Assembly: GCF_028747785.1 (NCBI RefSeq)
Contig: NZ_CP118158.1
Span: 3,782,001-3,846,000, forward strand
Reading direction: 5' to 3'
From: Halosimplex aquaticum
GTDB taxonomy: Archaea; Halobacteriota; Halobacteria; Halobacteriales; Haloarculaceae
Length of the DNA: 64,000 nt
Of the stretch, positions 1 to 8,473 are shown piece by piece. The notes beneath the pieces are model-generated. The model worked only from the letters and a program-made list of their open reading frames with translations. It ran no database searches and had not been told where the DNA came from. The first letter of the stretch is position 1. The number at the start of each line of letters is the position of its first letter. A program made the position numbers and the translations under genes.

Positions 1-143
1 AGACGTTCTCGGACCCGAAGTACGTCCTCCGCTGTGAGTCCTGTGACGCGCTGGTCGCCCACCGCTACCGGGACTGCAAACTCGTCCGCCGCGCCGACGA
101 GTACCGCTCCTCCTGTTGCGAGTCCCCGCTCGTCGTGGAGTGA
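1..143 (+). CDS. 3' end of a zinc-ribbon protein (SprT-like?), partial
   Basis: An open frame enters from the left edge (third base onward) and ends in TGA at 141-143, giving 46 residues. It reads like a C-terminal zinc ribbon: a CxxC pair (RCESC) near the start, a single Cys in the middle and a CC pair near the end, with many basic residues between. This resembles the C-terminal ribbon of SprT-like metalloprotease proteins of haloarchaea, but the catalytic part lies outside the window, so that name is a guess. That the frame is coding is fairly safe, from third-position GC bias and the Cys spacing. Confidence 0.5.
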   Translation, partial: TFSDPKYVLRCESCDALVAHRYRDCKLVRRADEYRSSCCESPLVVE

Positions 144-257
144 CCGAACCGTTCTGACACTGGTTCTCTCACTCTCGTTTCTGCGGCCGCACTATCGGTA
201 AGTACAGTCCACACCGCGAGCTATTGCGGTGGCGCGCGCTGTCGAGCGGTGCGAGGT

Positions 258-308
258 CGACCGAAGTGAGACCTCGATGCGAACGGGGAACGGAGTGACC
301 CGTGAGCG
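258..308 (+). repeat. Intergenic direct repeat, copy 1
   Basis: This segment begins CGACCGAAGTGAGACCTCGA and ends with ACCCGTGAGCG. It recurs about 325 bp downstream with a few substitutions and a one-base length difference. Both copies are in the same orientation. It could be a duplicated spacer block or a remnant of a small dispersed element. Confidence 0.65.
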
Positions 309-582
309 TGCCGAGCGACAACGAGGCCGCGAGGCGAAGTCGTGCGAGGTCTTCGTGAACGGAGTGAACGAAGGCTTGTCAGAGCTTGCTCTGACAGTGG
401 ATGAGCGAAGGAGCGGAGCGGCTGAGCGAATCGGCTGGGGAGGTGTGAGGCGCTGTGCGGTGCTGTTCCTGGCGGACTGAAAGGGCGAGGCGCGCTCGGT
501 GAGCGAAGCGAATGGAGTCGCCTGAGCGGGCACTATCCGAACGAAGTGAGGATATCCCGCGCAGCGACCGCGAGAGCGAGGG

Positions 583-634
583 CGACCGAAGGGAGACCTC
601 GAATGCGAACGGGGAGCGTAGCGACCCGTGAGCG
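583..634 (+). repeat. Intergenic direct repeat, copy 2
   Basis: Second copy of the block at 258-308. It begins CGACCGAAGGGAGACCTCGA and ends ACCCGTGAGCG. The differences are clustered at the CGAAGTGAG-like units, which suggests the two copies have drifted since duplication. Confidence 0.65.
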
Positions 635-783
635 AGCGCGCCGAGGGCTTTCATCGCTTGCTGTTGTCCGCGGTCGAGACAGCTCAGAGCGAGCGGGTCG
701 AGAATCCCCATCGCCCAACACTCGCTGACCCAGCTAGTCTCGAACCGCGGACTTGAAGCGCGCGGGCGGCCGACTGGCGGACA

Positions 784-1806
784 ATGAGCGACGAGACGCC
801 ACGCGAGACGTTCGAACACGACCCGATCGGTCACGCCGAGGCGCGGGCCGGCATGACCGTCGGCGAACTCGCCGAGGAGTACGGCAACGCCGGCATCGGT
901 GCCAGCGCCCTCCACGAGGCCGTCGACGTCTACGCCGAGATGCTCGACGACGACGTGACGAACTTCTTCGGCCTCGCGGGCGCGATGGTCCCGACCGGGA
1001 TGCGACGTATCATCGCCGACCTCATCCGCGACGGGCACGTCGACGCGCTGGTCACGACCGGCGCGAACCTCACCCACGACGCCATCGAGGCCATCGGCGG
1101 CAAGCACCATCACGGCCAGGTCCACGAAGAGGGCAAGACCGAGCGCGAACACGACGAGCGGCTCCGCGACGAGGGCGTCGACCGCATATACAACGTCTAC
1201 CTCCCCCAGGAGCACTTCGCGCTGTTCGAGAGCCACCTCCGCGACGAGGTGTTCCCGGCGCTGGAAGCCGAGTGCGAGGAGGACGGCGCCGTGAGCATCC
1301 AGCGGTTCACCGAGGAACTCGGGCGGGCGAACGCCGAGGTCAACGAGTCGGAAGATATCGACGAGGGGCCGGGCGTCGCGGCCGCCGCCTACGAACACGA
1401 CGTGCCAATCTACTGCCCGGCCGTTCAGGACTCCGTGCTGGGCCTGCAGGCGTGGATGTACTCCCAGACGAGCGAGTTCACGCTCGACGCGCTGGCGGAC
1501 ATGACGACCATCACCGACCAGGCGTTCGAGGCGGAGAAGGCGGGCGCGATGGTCGTCGGCGGGGGCGTCCCGAAGAACTACACGCTCCAGACGATGCTCG
1601 TCGCGCCCGACGCGTACGACTACGCCGTCCAGTTGACGATGGACACTCCCGAGACGGGCGGGCTCTCCGGCGCGACGCTGGACGAAGCGCGCTCGTGGGG
1701 CAAACTGGAGAAGGCCGCGCGCAACGCCTCCGTCTACGCCGACGCGACGATCACGCTTCCGCTGGTCGTCGCCGCCGCCCGCGAACGGGTCGAGAGCGAC
1801 GACTGA
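784..1806 (+). CDS. dhs: Deoxyhypusine synthase
   Basis: A 340-residue protein that should transfer a butylamine group to a lysine of archaeal aIF-5A, the first step of hypusine or deoxyhypusine formation in the cytoplasm. The family shows in the N-terminal FFGLAGAMVPTGMR stretch, the VTTGANLTHD nucleotide-binding segment, the GGKHHHG segment, and SWGK near the C-terminus, where Lys307 aligns with the catalytic lysine of the family. Length is normal for archaeal enzymes. The ATG at 784 gives the canonical acidic N-terminus. It stands alone, with a long spacer in front and a short AT-rich one behind. Confidence 0.95.
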   Translation: MSDETPRETFEHDPIGHAEARAGMTVGELAEEYGNAGIGASALHEAVDVYAEMLDDDVTNFFGLAGAMVPTGMRRIIADLIRDGHVDALVTTGANLTHDAIEAIGGKHHHGQVHEEGKTEREHDERLRDEGVDRIYNVYLPQEHFALFESHLRDEVFPALEAECEEDGAVSIQRFTEELGRANAEVNESEDIDEGPGVAAAAYEHDVPIYCPAVQDSVLGLQAWMYSQTSEFTLDALADMTTITDQAFEAEKAGAMVVGGGVPKNYTLQTMLVAPDAYDYAVQLTMDTPETGGLSGATLDEARSWGKLEKAARNASVYADATITLPLVVAAARERVESDD

Positions 1807-1928
1807 CTCCCTCGGTTTTGCCGGTTTCCCACCCCACTGGCTAGATTTGCGACCGGCCGAACGATTTACTCGGGTTTTAAAAATTAATTCTATGCCATCA
1901 ATTATCAAACGATCGGTTATCAGACCAG

Positions 1929-1936
1929 CTTTATCA
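1929..1936 (+). promoter_or_regulatory. TATA-like box of the PEP carboxykinase gene
   Basis: TTTATCAC lies about 30 bp before the ATG at 1963, the spacing expected for a leaderless haloarchaeal transcript. It supports 1963 over the next in-frame ATG at 1984. Confidence 0.5.
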
Positions 1937-1962
1937 CCGACGGATGTGATCGATCGGGTACG

Positions 1963-3471
1963 ATGTCACAACACGGGACGGCGATGGACTCGCCGACAGC
2001 GACACTCGCAGACCCCCGGACGGCGGACAACGTCGTGTACGACCCGACGCTCTCGGAACTGCGCGAGTTCGCGCGGGAGAAGGAGACGACGACGGAGTAC
2101 GGTTCGCCGTCGTACGTGAGCGAACACCAGTCGCGCAACGCCGACCTGACGGAGAACGCGCTCGACGCCGAGTTCGGCGCTGCCGACTACGCCCACGTCA
2201 GGTCGGCCCTCGACGCCGCCGCGGACCGCGAGATGGTCTGTCTCGACCGGAAGCTCGGACGCCACCCCGAGAACAGCTACGTCTGTCGCTACTACGTCCC
2301 GAAGGAGTTCAGCCGCATCGCGCTGTCGTGGGCGAAGCTCCTCGAACCCGCGCCGGAGGACGCCGAGCCCGACTTCACGACCGTGCAAGTCCCCGACGCC
2401 GACGAGGTGGCCATCCGCGTGCTCCCCGACGAGGGGTTCACCGCCGTCCTCGGCACCGACTACTCCGGCGAGGCCAAGAAGTCGTTCCTGCGGCTGTTCA
2501 TGCTTGACGCGAAGCGCCAGGGCGGCCTCGGCCTCCACGCCGGCACCAAGCGCGTCCGCCTCGAATCCGACGACGGCGAGTTGGAGACGGTGGGGCAGGT
2601 CTTCCTCGGCCTCTCGGGCACCGGCAAGTCCACGCTCACCGCCCACGGGCTGGGACTGGAGCCCCCGGAGGACGCGACGATGCTCCAGGACGACGTCTGC
2701 GCCCTGCGACCGGACGGGACCGTCGCCGGCAGCGAGGGCGAGGGTCTCTACATCAAGACCATCGGGCTCGGCCCCGACGAACAGCCGGCCATGTACGAGG
2801 CCGCGACCCACGAGTCGGCGGTGCTGGAGAACGTCGACGTCGCCGCGGACGGGACGGTCGACTTCGACAGCGATGCTCACACCTCGAACGCCCGCGGCAT
2901 CGTCCAGCGCGAGCACCTGCCCTCGGCCGACGAGGACATCGACCTCGGATCGATCGATCAGGTGTTCTTCATCACGCGCAACCCGGCGATGCCCTCCATC
3001 GCGAAGCTCTCGCCCGAAGAGGCCGCCGTCGCGTTCATGCTCGGCGAGTCCGTCCAGACGAGCGCGGGCGATCCGGACAAGGCGGGCGAGGCCATCCGCG
3101 TCGTCGGCACGAACCCCTTCATCATCGGCTCGGAGGGCGAGGAGGGCAACCGCTTCCGCGACCTCATCAGCGACCTCGACGTCGAGGCGTACCTCCTCAA
3201 CACCGGGACCGTCGGCGGCCGCGACATCGGCGTCGACGACACTGTCACGCTGCTCCGCGAGGTCAGCCGCGGGTGCATCGAGTGGGCCGACGACGCGACG
3301 ACGGGCCTGACCGTCCCGGACTCGGTGCCTGAACTGGACGTGAGCCGGTTCGACGTCGCGGACGCGCTCGACGACGCCGACGAGCAGCTCAGCGACCTGC
3401 GCGAAGAGCGCGAGGAATACCTCGACGAGTTCGACGACCTCGACGAGTCGATCCGCTCGGCCGTCTACTGA
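1963..3471 (+). CDS. pckA: Phosphoenolpyruvate carboxykinase (ATP)
   Basis: A 502-residue ATP-type PEP carboxykinase that interconverts oxaloacetate and PEP, the entry to gluconeogenesis. The P-loop GLSGTGKST is at about residues 218-226, followed by the metal and nucleotide region MLQDDVC and then GLYIKT, matching the kinase motifs of the family. The C-terminus is acidic and rich in charged residues. The start is supported by a TATA-like box about 30 bp upstream. In a cell growing on uronic acids, whose carbon enters at alpha-ketoglutarate or pyruvate, this enzyme would be needed to make sugars. It is not linked to the pectin genes by position. Confidence 0.9.
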   Translation: MSQHGTAMDSPTATLADPRTADNVVYDPTLSELREFAREKETTTEYGSPSYVSEHQSRNADLTENALDAEFGAADYAHVRSALDAAADREMVCLDRKLGRHPENSYVCRYYVPKEFSRIALSWAKLLEPAPEDAEPDFTTVQVPDADEVAIRVLPDEGFTAVLGTDYSGEAKKSFLRLFMLDAKRQGGLGLHAGTKRVRLESDDGELETVGQVFLGLSGTGKSTLTAHGLGLEPPEDATMLQDDVCALRPDGTVAGSEGEGLYIKTIGLGPDEQPAMYEAATHESAVLENVDVAADGTVDFDSDAHTSNARGIVQREHLPSADEDIDLGSIDQVFFITRNPAMPSIAKLSPEEAAVAFMLGESVQTSAGDPDKAGEAIRVVGTNPFIIGSEGEEGNRFRDLISDLDVEAYLLNTGTVGGRDIGVDDTVTLLREVSRGCIEWADDATTGLTVPDSVPELDVSRFDVADALDDADEQLSDLREEREEYLDEFDDLDESIRSAVY

Positions 3472-3634
3472 GCGCGCGGATCGCAGTCGACGAGTCGTTC
3501 TTTTCGGAGACGGTTCGCGTTCGTTCTCTCGACATCTCTCGACTTCCGTCGCGTTCCGTTCGCAGTAGATAGTAGCACGAGCTCTTCATTCAGAATCTGT
3601 CGTGAAACAACCGCTCGATACAGGCTGTATATTG

Positions 3635-3651
3635 AGCGACAATCGGTCGCT
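3635..3651. terminator. Small hairpin between convergent genes
   Basis: AGCGAC, AATCG and GTCGCT form a 6-bp stem with a 5-nt loop in the 216-bp gap between the converging pckA and the membrane-protein gene. It could help terminate either transcript. There is no long T tract, so this is weak. Confidence 0.25.
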
Positions 3652-3687
3652 AAACTCGTTTGTCGCTTTCAATCAGTCACCGGAAGT

Positions 3688-4266
3688 TCACATATTCGTG
3701 GAAAGGCGCGTATTGACGGCAGTCACAGCGTTATCGAGAAAGTCATCAAGCCAACGATGCAGCCACAGTCCACCAGCTAGCGCAAGATAACCGATCACTA
3801 TCGGGAGTGCGTTCACAGACGACTCACAGGTTCTGCCAGCGGTTTCAACCGCGGATATTGCAGGGTAGGCTATTCGCACGCCCGATGCAGAGCCGAAGTG
3901 GTACCACAGCCACTCAAATTTGAGCGAAGCGGTAGGTTGTCCGGCGACGACGCCACTTCCGGTCTCGCACCAGCCTGTCAATGTCAGCTGGCCCAGTACG
4001 AGGAGAACCAAGCCACCTGCTGTTAACGTTGCAGCGCGGTCGCCCCAATGGTTCCGGTGTGCTCGCCAGAGGACAACCGCAGTGGCCCCCACCATGACGC
4101 CGATGAACCATAGTTGTGGATACATCAGCGGATGTGTCCCACCCGAACCGAGGAAGAGATACAGTACTGCAATCTGAGCAGTAACGAGCACCGTGAGTAG
4201 TCCCGTGATTGCAGTCCCCCGTAACAGCACTGCTGGCCAGTTCCGGTCGGGTGTTGTCGGCCACAT
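3688..4266 (-). CDS. Hypothetical multi-pass membrane protein
   Basis: About 192 residues with four probable membrane helices: near the N-terminus after MWPTTPDRNWP, then FIGVMVGATAVVLW, LTAGGLVLLVLGQLTL, and a last one near ALPIVIGYLALAGG. I do not recognise a family. The open frame extends 26 codons upstream, but on the minus strand a TATA-like TTTATTGG sits about 30 bp before the ATG at 4266, so I chose that start. Base composition is clearly lower in GC and less acidic than neighbouring genes, consistent with recent acquisition. Function unknown. Confidence 0.6.
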   Translation of the reverse strand: MWPTTPDRNWPAVLLRGTAITGLLTVLVTAQIAVLYLFLGSGGTHPLMYPQLWFIGVMVGATAVVLWRAHRNHWGDRAATLTAGGLVLLVLGQLTLTGWCETGSGVVAGQPTASLKFEWLWYHFGSASGVRIAYPAISAVETAGRTCESSVNALPIVIGYLALAGGLWLHRWLDDFLDNAVTAVNTRLSTNM

Positions 4267-4434
4267 ATGGAGACCACGACAGAATGCAAGCCAATAAACA
4301 CAGGGGTCGGGACAATCGCCAGCCTGCAGATGTATCTCGATCACTTCGCAGACGTACGTATCGAATCCACCGATTCAGTTACAGGAGCGGTCCTGAACAA
4401 AGAAACCGTAGTACGAACTGCTGTTAGACCAGGC

Positions 4435-6321
4435 TCACACGTCTCCACGGGCCCGGTCGACGAACTCGTCGGGCAGGTCGTCTATCTCGCCGGCCTGGAC
4501 TGCCCAGAGGTTGGCGTAGAGTCCGTCCTCCTCCAGCAGTTCCTGATGCGTGCCGCGTTCGACGACGCGCCCCTCCTCCAGCACCAGGATCGTGTCGGCG
4601 TCGGTCACCGTCGAGAGGCGGTGGGCGATGACGAAGGTGGTGCGGTCGGCGGCCAGGCGGTCGAGCGAGCGCTGGATCAGCACCTCCGTCTCGGTGTCGA
4701 CGGCCGAGGTCGCCTCGTCGAGGATGAGGATGTCGGGGTCCTGCAGGACGGTGCGGGCGATGGAGATGCGCTGGCGCTGGCCGCCCGAGAGGCGCGCGCC
4801 GCGCTCGCCGACCTGCGTGTCGTACCCGTCCGCCAGCTCCTCGATGAACTCGTGGGCCTCCGCGGCTTTCGCTGCCTCGATAATCTCCTCGCGGGTGGCG
4901 TCGAACTCGCCGTAGCGGATGTTCTCGGCGACGGTCCCGTCGAAGAGGTACGTCTCCTGGCTCACGTAGCCGATGGACTCCCGCAGGCTCCCCACGGTCA
5001 CGTCGCGCACGTCGTGGCCGTCGACGCGGATCGCCCCCTCGTCCACGTCGTAGAGGCGCATCAGCAGCTTGACCGCCGTCGACTTCCCGGCCCCGGTCGG
5101 TCCGACGAACGCCACCGTGTCGCCCGCCGCGGCGTCGAAGCTCACGTCCTCGATGATCGGTTCCTCGTCGTAGCCGAACGTCACGTCGTCGTACTCGACC
5201 GCGCCGTCGACCGGGTCGAGTTCGATCGCGTCGGGCGCGTCCTCGATGCGGACGGGCGTGTCCATCAGCCCGAAGATGCGCTTGCCGCTCGCGCGGGCGT
5301 TCTCGAACCAGTCGATGATGTTCGAGATCTGGGCCAGCGGGTCGATGAAGCGCTGGGTCAGGAAGATGAAGACGACGAACTCGCCGACGGTCAGATCGCC
5401 CGAGAAGAAAAGCGGCGGCCCCGAGAACAGCCACAGGCCGCCGACGACGAACGTCGCGACGAACGAGAGGCCGGCGAGCAGGCGCATCCCCGGTCGGTAG
5501 AGGAAGGCGAGTTTCAGCACGTCCATGTTCGTCGTGTAGAAGTTCCACGAGGCCCGCTCGACCCGCTCGGTCTCGAACTCCTCCGTGTTCGAGGTCTTGA
5601 CGAGCTGCATGCCCCCGATGGAGTTCTCCAGTTGCGTGTTGAGGTCGCCGACGCTGGAGCGGACGGCGTCGTATCGCGGCGCCACTTTGCGGCTGAACCA
5701 GATAGTAAAGAGCGCCATCAGCGGCACGCCGACGAGCGTCACCAGCGCGAGCTGCCAGTTCATCGAGATGAGCAGCGCGCCGATGGCCAGCACCATGATG
5801 ACGAGCCGGAACCCGTTTTTCAGCGCCTGGTCGAGAAACCGCTCCAGGTTGGTCGCGTCCTGGTTGAGGATGGACATGGCTTCGCCGGTCTGCTGTTCGT
5901 CGAAGAAGGCCATGTCGAGCTCCTGCATCTTCCGGAAGGTGTCGACGCGGACCGCGTGGAGCGAGCGGTGGGCGAACACGTCGCTCGCGATCCCCTGGGC
6001 CCACGTGCAGGCGGCCGTCACCACGAACGCGCCGACGATGAGCGCCACGGAGAACCAGAACTGGGCCTTCGGCTCGGCGGGCAGCCACGCCTTGGGAACC
6101 AGCGGGAGCGAGTAGTCGCTCGATCCGTTGAAGACGGCGTCGATTGCCGTCCCGAGTACCAGCGGCGGGAGGAGGCTGGAGAGGCGCGCGACGAGGTTCA
6201 TCGCGACGGCGACGACGAACCAGTGGACGCGCGGCAGCCCGTACTCCCGGAAGACCCGACGCAACGGCGCCTCGACCTCGTCGACCCGGTCCGCAACGGC
6301 GACTGTCGTGTCCTCGGACAT
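4435..6321 (-). CDS. ABC exporter, fused membrane and ATPase domains (MsbA/MDR type)
   Basis: A 628-residue half-transporter. The N-terminal part has about six membrane helices (type IV exporter fold, roughly residues 25-330). The C-terminal ATPase has Walker A GPTGAGKST near residue 405, signature LSGGQRQR near 507 and Walker B ILILDEATSAVD near 530, followed by the H-loop in VIAHRLST. It should work as a homodimer in the membrane exporting a lipid, drug or peptide; the substrate cannot be told. The frame is open 48 codons further upstream, but the ATG at 6321 (MSEDTTVAVADRV) gives the usual haloarchaeal start. Confidence 0.85.
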   Translation of the reverse strand: MSEDTTVAVADRVDEVEAPLRRVFREYGLPRVHWFVVAVAMNLVARLSSLLPPLVLGTAIDAVFNGSSDYSLPLVPKAWLPAEPKAQFWFSVALIVGAFVVTAACTWAQGIASDVFAHRSLHAVRVDTFRKMQELDMAFFDEQQTGEAMSILNQDATNLERFLDQALKNGFRLVIMVLAIGALLISMNWQLALVTLVGVPLMALFTIWFSRKVAPRYDAVRSSVGDLNTQLENSIGGMQLVKTSNTEEFETERVERASWNFYTTNMDVLKLAFLYRPGMRLLAGLSFVATFVVGGLWLFSGPPLFFSGDLTVGEFVVFIFLTQRFIDPLAQISNIIDWFENARASGKRIFGLMDTPVRIEDAPDAIELDPVDGAVEYDDVTFGYDEEPIIEDVSFDAAAGDTVAFVGPTGAGKSTAVKLLMRLYDVDEGAIRVDGHDVRDVTVGSLRESIGYVSQETYLFDGTVAENIRYGEFDATREEIIEAAKAAEAHEFIEELADGYDTQVGERGARLSGGQRQRISIARTVLQDPDILILDEATSAVDTETEVLIQRSLDRLAADRTTFVIAHRLSTVTDADTILVLEEGRVVERGTHQELLEEDGLYANLWAVQAGEIDDLPDEFVDRARGDV

Positions 6322-6461
6322 TCGATCGTCTCCGCACAGTCGATTGTCCCGCAAAAGCGTTTGCATTCTTCGCCACCGATAGGTCAGATACCGGAGAGAT
6401 GTTCCGCGACCGGTGGGGAGACACGCGCGGGTCAGACGCGAATCGAGCGGTGACCTATCAG

Positions 6462-7475
6462 TCACCGATCAGCGACGAGCGCAGGCGTCCGACCGGACTC
6501 GTCGACGGTCACTTCCCGCCCGAAGGCGGCGAGCAGGTCGCGATTCGATGACACGTGGTCGGTGACGCGCGGGATCGTGATCTCGCCGCCCGCGAGGGCG
6601 AGAAAGACCAGCAACTGGTCGCCGAGGTGAGCGTCGACGGCCGCGCCGGACTCGCGCCACCGGCGGATCGCGTCCGTGGTCTCCCGAGCCACGTCCTCGG
6701 CGGACTTCTCGGGGGCGCCGTAGGCGTCGAACCCGACTGGCGAGCCCCCGGCGTCCACGCGCACCGTCACGACGGACCCGGAACTCTCGGTGGCCGCGTA
6801 CGTCGTGCGATGGTGGACGACTTCGATACCCAGTCCCGCGAGCGCGTCGGTCGCGGTGTCCGCCTGGCGCTCGACCACGTCGCCGTCGGCGAGGTCGGTG
6901 GACGCCTTCGAGTAGACCCGGGCGGTGGTCGGACGTCCCCGCTCGGTCAGTTCGATCGGCGACAGCGTCGACGGCCACAGGCGGAGCGTCGCGCGACCGC
7001 CGCCGGCCGGATAGAATCCGGTCTTCTCGCATTCGACGGCGGCGGCGATCCCCAGCCGACGGAGCAGCGGAAGTTTGACCGTCCGATAGTAGGCTATCGG
7101 TGGCGACCACTTCACGTCGGTCCCGCCCGTCGCGGTGATCGTCAGCGGCTCGTCGATTTGCGTCGCCAGCGGCAGGAACGTGTCGAACAGCAGCGTGAGG
7201 CTGCCGGCGGTCCCGATGTCCGCCTCGTATCGGCCGCCGGAGGGAGCCGCGGGCTCGAACCGGATGGTCTCCGATCCCCCGTCGGCGCCCTCGACCGCGG
7301 CGTCGCAGACCTCCGCGGCCGCGGAGACGGCCGTGAGGTGCTGTGGTTTGAGACCGGGCGTCGGGCGCGTCCCCCGCACGTCCGTTATCTCCACTGCCTC
7401 CCCGTCGAGCATCGAGAGCGCGAGCGCGCTCCGGACCAGTTGTCCCCCGCCTTCGCCCCCGTCGACCTCTAACAT
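6462..7475 (-). CDS. rtcA: RNA 3'-terminal phosphate cyclase
   Basis: 337 residues, normal for the family. It converts RNA 3'-phosphate ends to 2',3'-cyclic phosphates using ATP. The N-terminus LEVDGGEGGGQLVR is the hallmark start, followed by RGTRPTPGLKPQH. The segment DHVSSN near the C-terminus carries His307, which aligns with the adenylated histidine of the family. The ATG at 7475 lies directly before the conserved start, so it is secure. It is on the same strand as the ABC exporter about 140 bp downstream, without evidence of a shared role. Confidence 0.92.
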   Translation of the reverse strand: MLEVDGGEGGGQLVRSALALSMLDGEAVEITDVRGTRPTPGLKPQHLTAVSAAAEVCDAAVEGADGGSETIRFEPAAPSGGRYEADIGTAGSLTLLFDTFLPLATQIDEPLTITATGGTDVKWSPPIAYYRTVKLPLLRRLGIAAAVECEKTGFYPAGGGRATLRLWPSTLSPIELTERGRPTTARVYSKASTDLADGDVVERQADTATDALAGLGIEVVHHRTTYAATESSGSVVTVRVDAGGSPVGFDAYGAPEKSAEDVARETTDAIRRWRESGAAVDAHLGDQLLVFLALAGGEITIPRVTDHVSSNRDLLAAFGREVTVDESGRTPALVADR

Positions 7476-7703
7476 GAGCGACGCTTTCTCGCCGCAGGGT
7501 ATATGTTTCCCGGTGATCGTCGCGAACCGGGAGCGCCCGGCACACCGACGTCACCGATCGCGGGTCGTCGCGTCAGATCCGGAGGTACTAGCCGTTGGCT
7601 GGCGTCGAAAAGGGGCCGCGGCGTCGTCCGGAACCCCGAGAGCGGCTTCTCTCGGGTCCGGTGCGTTACTGCGCCCCTGGAAGCGACGGGGAGGTCGAAG
7701 GCG

Positions 7704-7988
7704 TCACTGACTGCGGCTCTGGACCATCCGCTCGACGCGGCCGACGAGCGTGTCGCGGCCGGCCGCGCGTTCGACCATGTCGCTCATCTTCGTCTGTTCG
7801 AAGTAACTGGCGAACGCGAGGATCGTCGGCGGCCACAGGCCCACGAAGATCCCCTGTTCCTTGTCTCCCCGGGCGTAGAAGAAAAACCACGACAGGGCGA
7901 CCGATCCCGCCGCGAGGAAGACCGCGGGATCGGTACCTGTTTCCTCGGCCGCTTGCATCGCTTCTTGCTGTTGACCTTGTGACTCCAT
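7704..7988 (-). CDS. Small two-helix membrane protein, unknown function
   Basis: 94 residues. A hydrophilic, glutamine-rich N-terminus (MESQGQQQEAMQ) is followed by two hydrophobic stretches (about residues 24-40 and 48-62), then a basic/acidic tail. Composition and codon use match the neighbours, and the other frames over the same DNA give arginine-rich shadows. It resembles short haloarchaeal hypothetical membrane proteins. No function can be assigned. Confidence 0.65.
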   Translation of the reverse strand: MESQGQQQEAMQAAEETGTDPAVFLAAGSVALSWFFFYARGDKEQGIFVGLWPPTILAFASYFEQTKMSDMVERAAGRDTLVGRVERMVQSRSQ

Positions 7989-8473
7989 GCACGCACCCTT
8001 CGGACGGGACCGGTTTAGTTAGCCGCCGGGTAGCTACGACAACCGCAGGTTATCGCCCGTAGCGACCGAAAAACCCGAACTTACGAACAGAAACGCGCGG
8101 TTACTCGGCGGTCGTAGACGGTGACGTGGCCGTGCGCCGGGTCGCGGCGGCGCCGATGTGGAAACCGACTTGCCGGCCGACGACGTAGCGCCGCCCGGCC
8201 GATGACGATCCGCGCCACCGAGCCGGCCTGACGACCCGGCGGTGACGAACCCTATGAGTTCCGAGGCCATCGACTTCTCGACGAGCGGCGCGACGCGACG
8301 TCGCCCCAGCCAGTTCCGGGTCGGGGAGCCCCGACCGAGCGCTTGCGACGGCCGTCTCGGGCTGTCCGCGTATCGTCGATGCAGGGTTCGCTTGCCGTCG
8401 AAAACGAGGACGAAGAATATGAGTTATCTGTCTGGAACGCACGCCGAAACATAGCGACCGGGAACGCACAACA
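7989..8473. other. Intergenic region before malate:quinone oxidoreductase
   Basis: This 485-bp stretch has only low-quality open frames, with arginine/serine-rich products and no motif. The right end, from about 8400, becomes AT-richer with a possible TATA element (GAGTTATC) about 50 bp before the ATG at 8474. No RNA gene is visible. Confidence 0.45.

Larger units (their letters stand above)
144..783. other. Long intergenic region without a credible gene
   Basis: These 640 bp separate the zinc-ribbon protein from deoxyhypusine synthase. They are full of short degenerate units of the type CGAAGTGAG, CGAAGCGA and GGAGTGA. Such units are common in haloarchaeal spacers and create spurious open frames on both strands. 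A roughly 50-bp segment occurs twice (listed separately). I see no tRNA or plausible small gene. Confidence 0.6.

Noticed and set aside
379..1908. A 509-residue minus-strand frame covering deoxyhypusine synthase
   Set aside because: Its extension into the repeat-rich spacer yields Arg/Ser-rich noise, and the rest is antisense to dhs.
3389..3589. A 66-residue minus-strand frame between pckA and the membrane protein
   Set aside because: It overlaps the end of pckA, is Arg/Ser-rich and lacks a promoter.
4267..6453. A 728-residue open frame on the plus strand opposite the ABC exporter
   Set aside because: It is a GC-driven antisense shadow. Its product has no motif and is an even Val/Asp/Arg mix, while the minus strand has Walker motifs.
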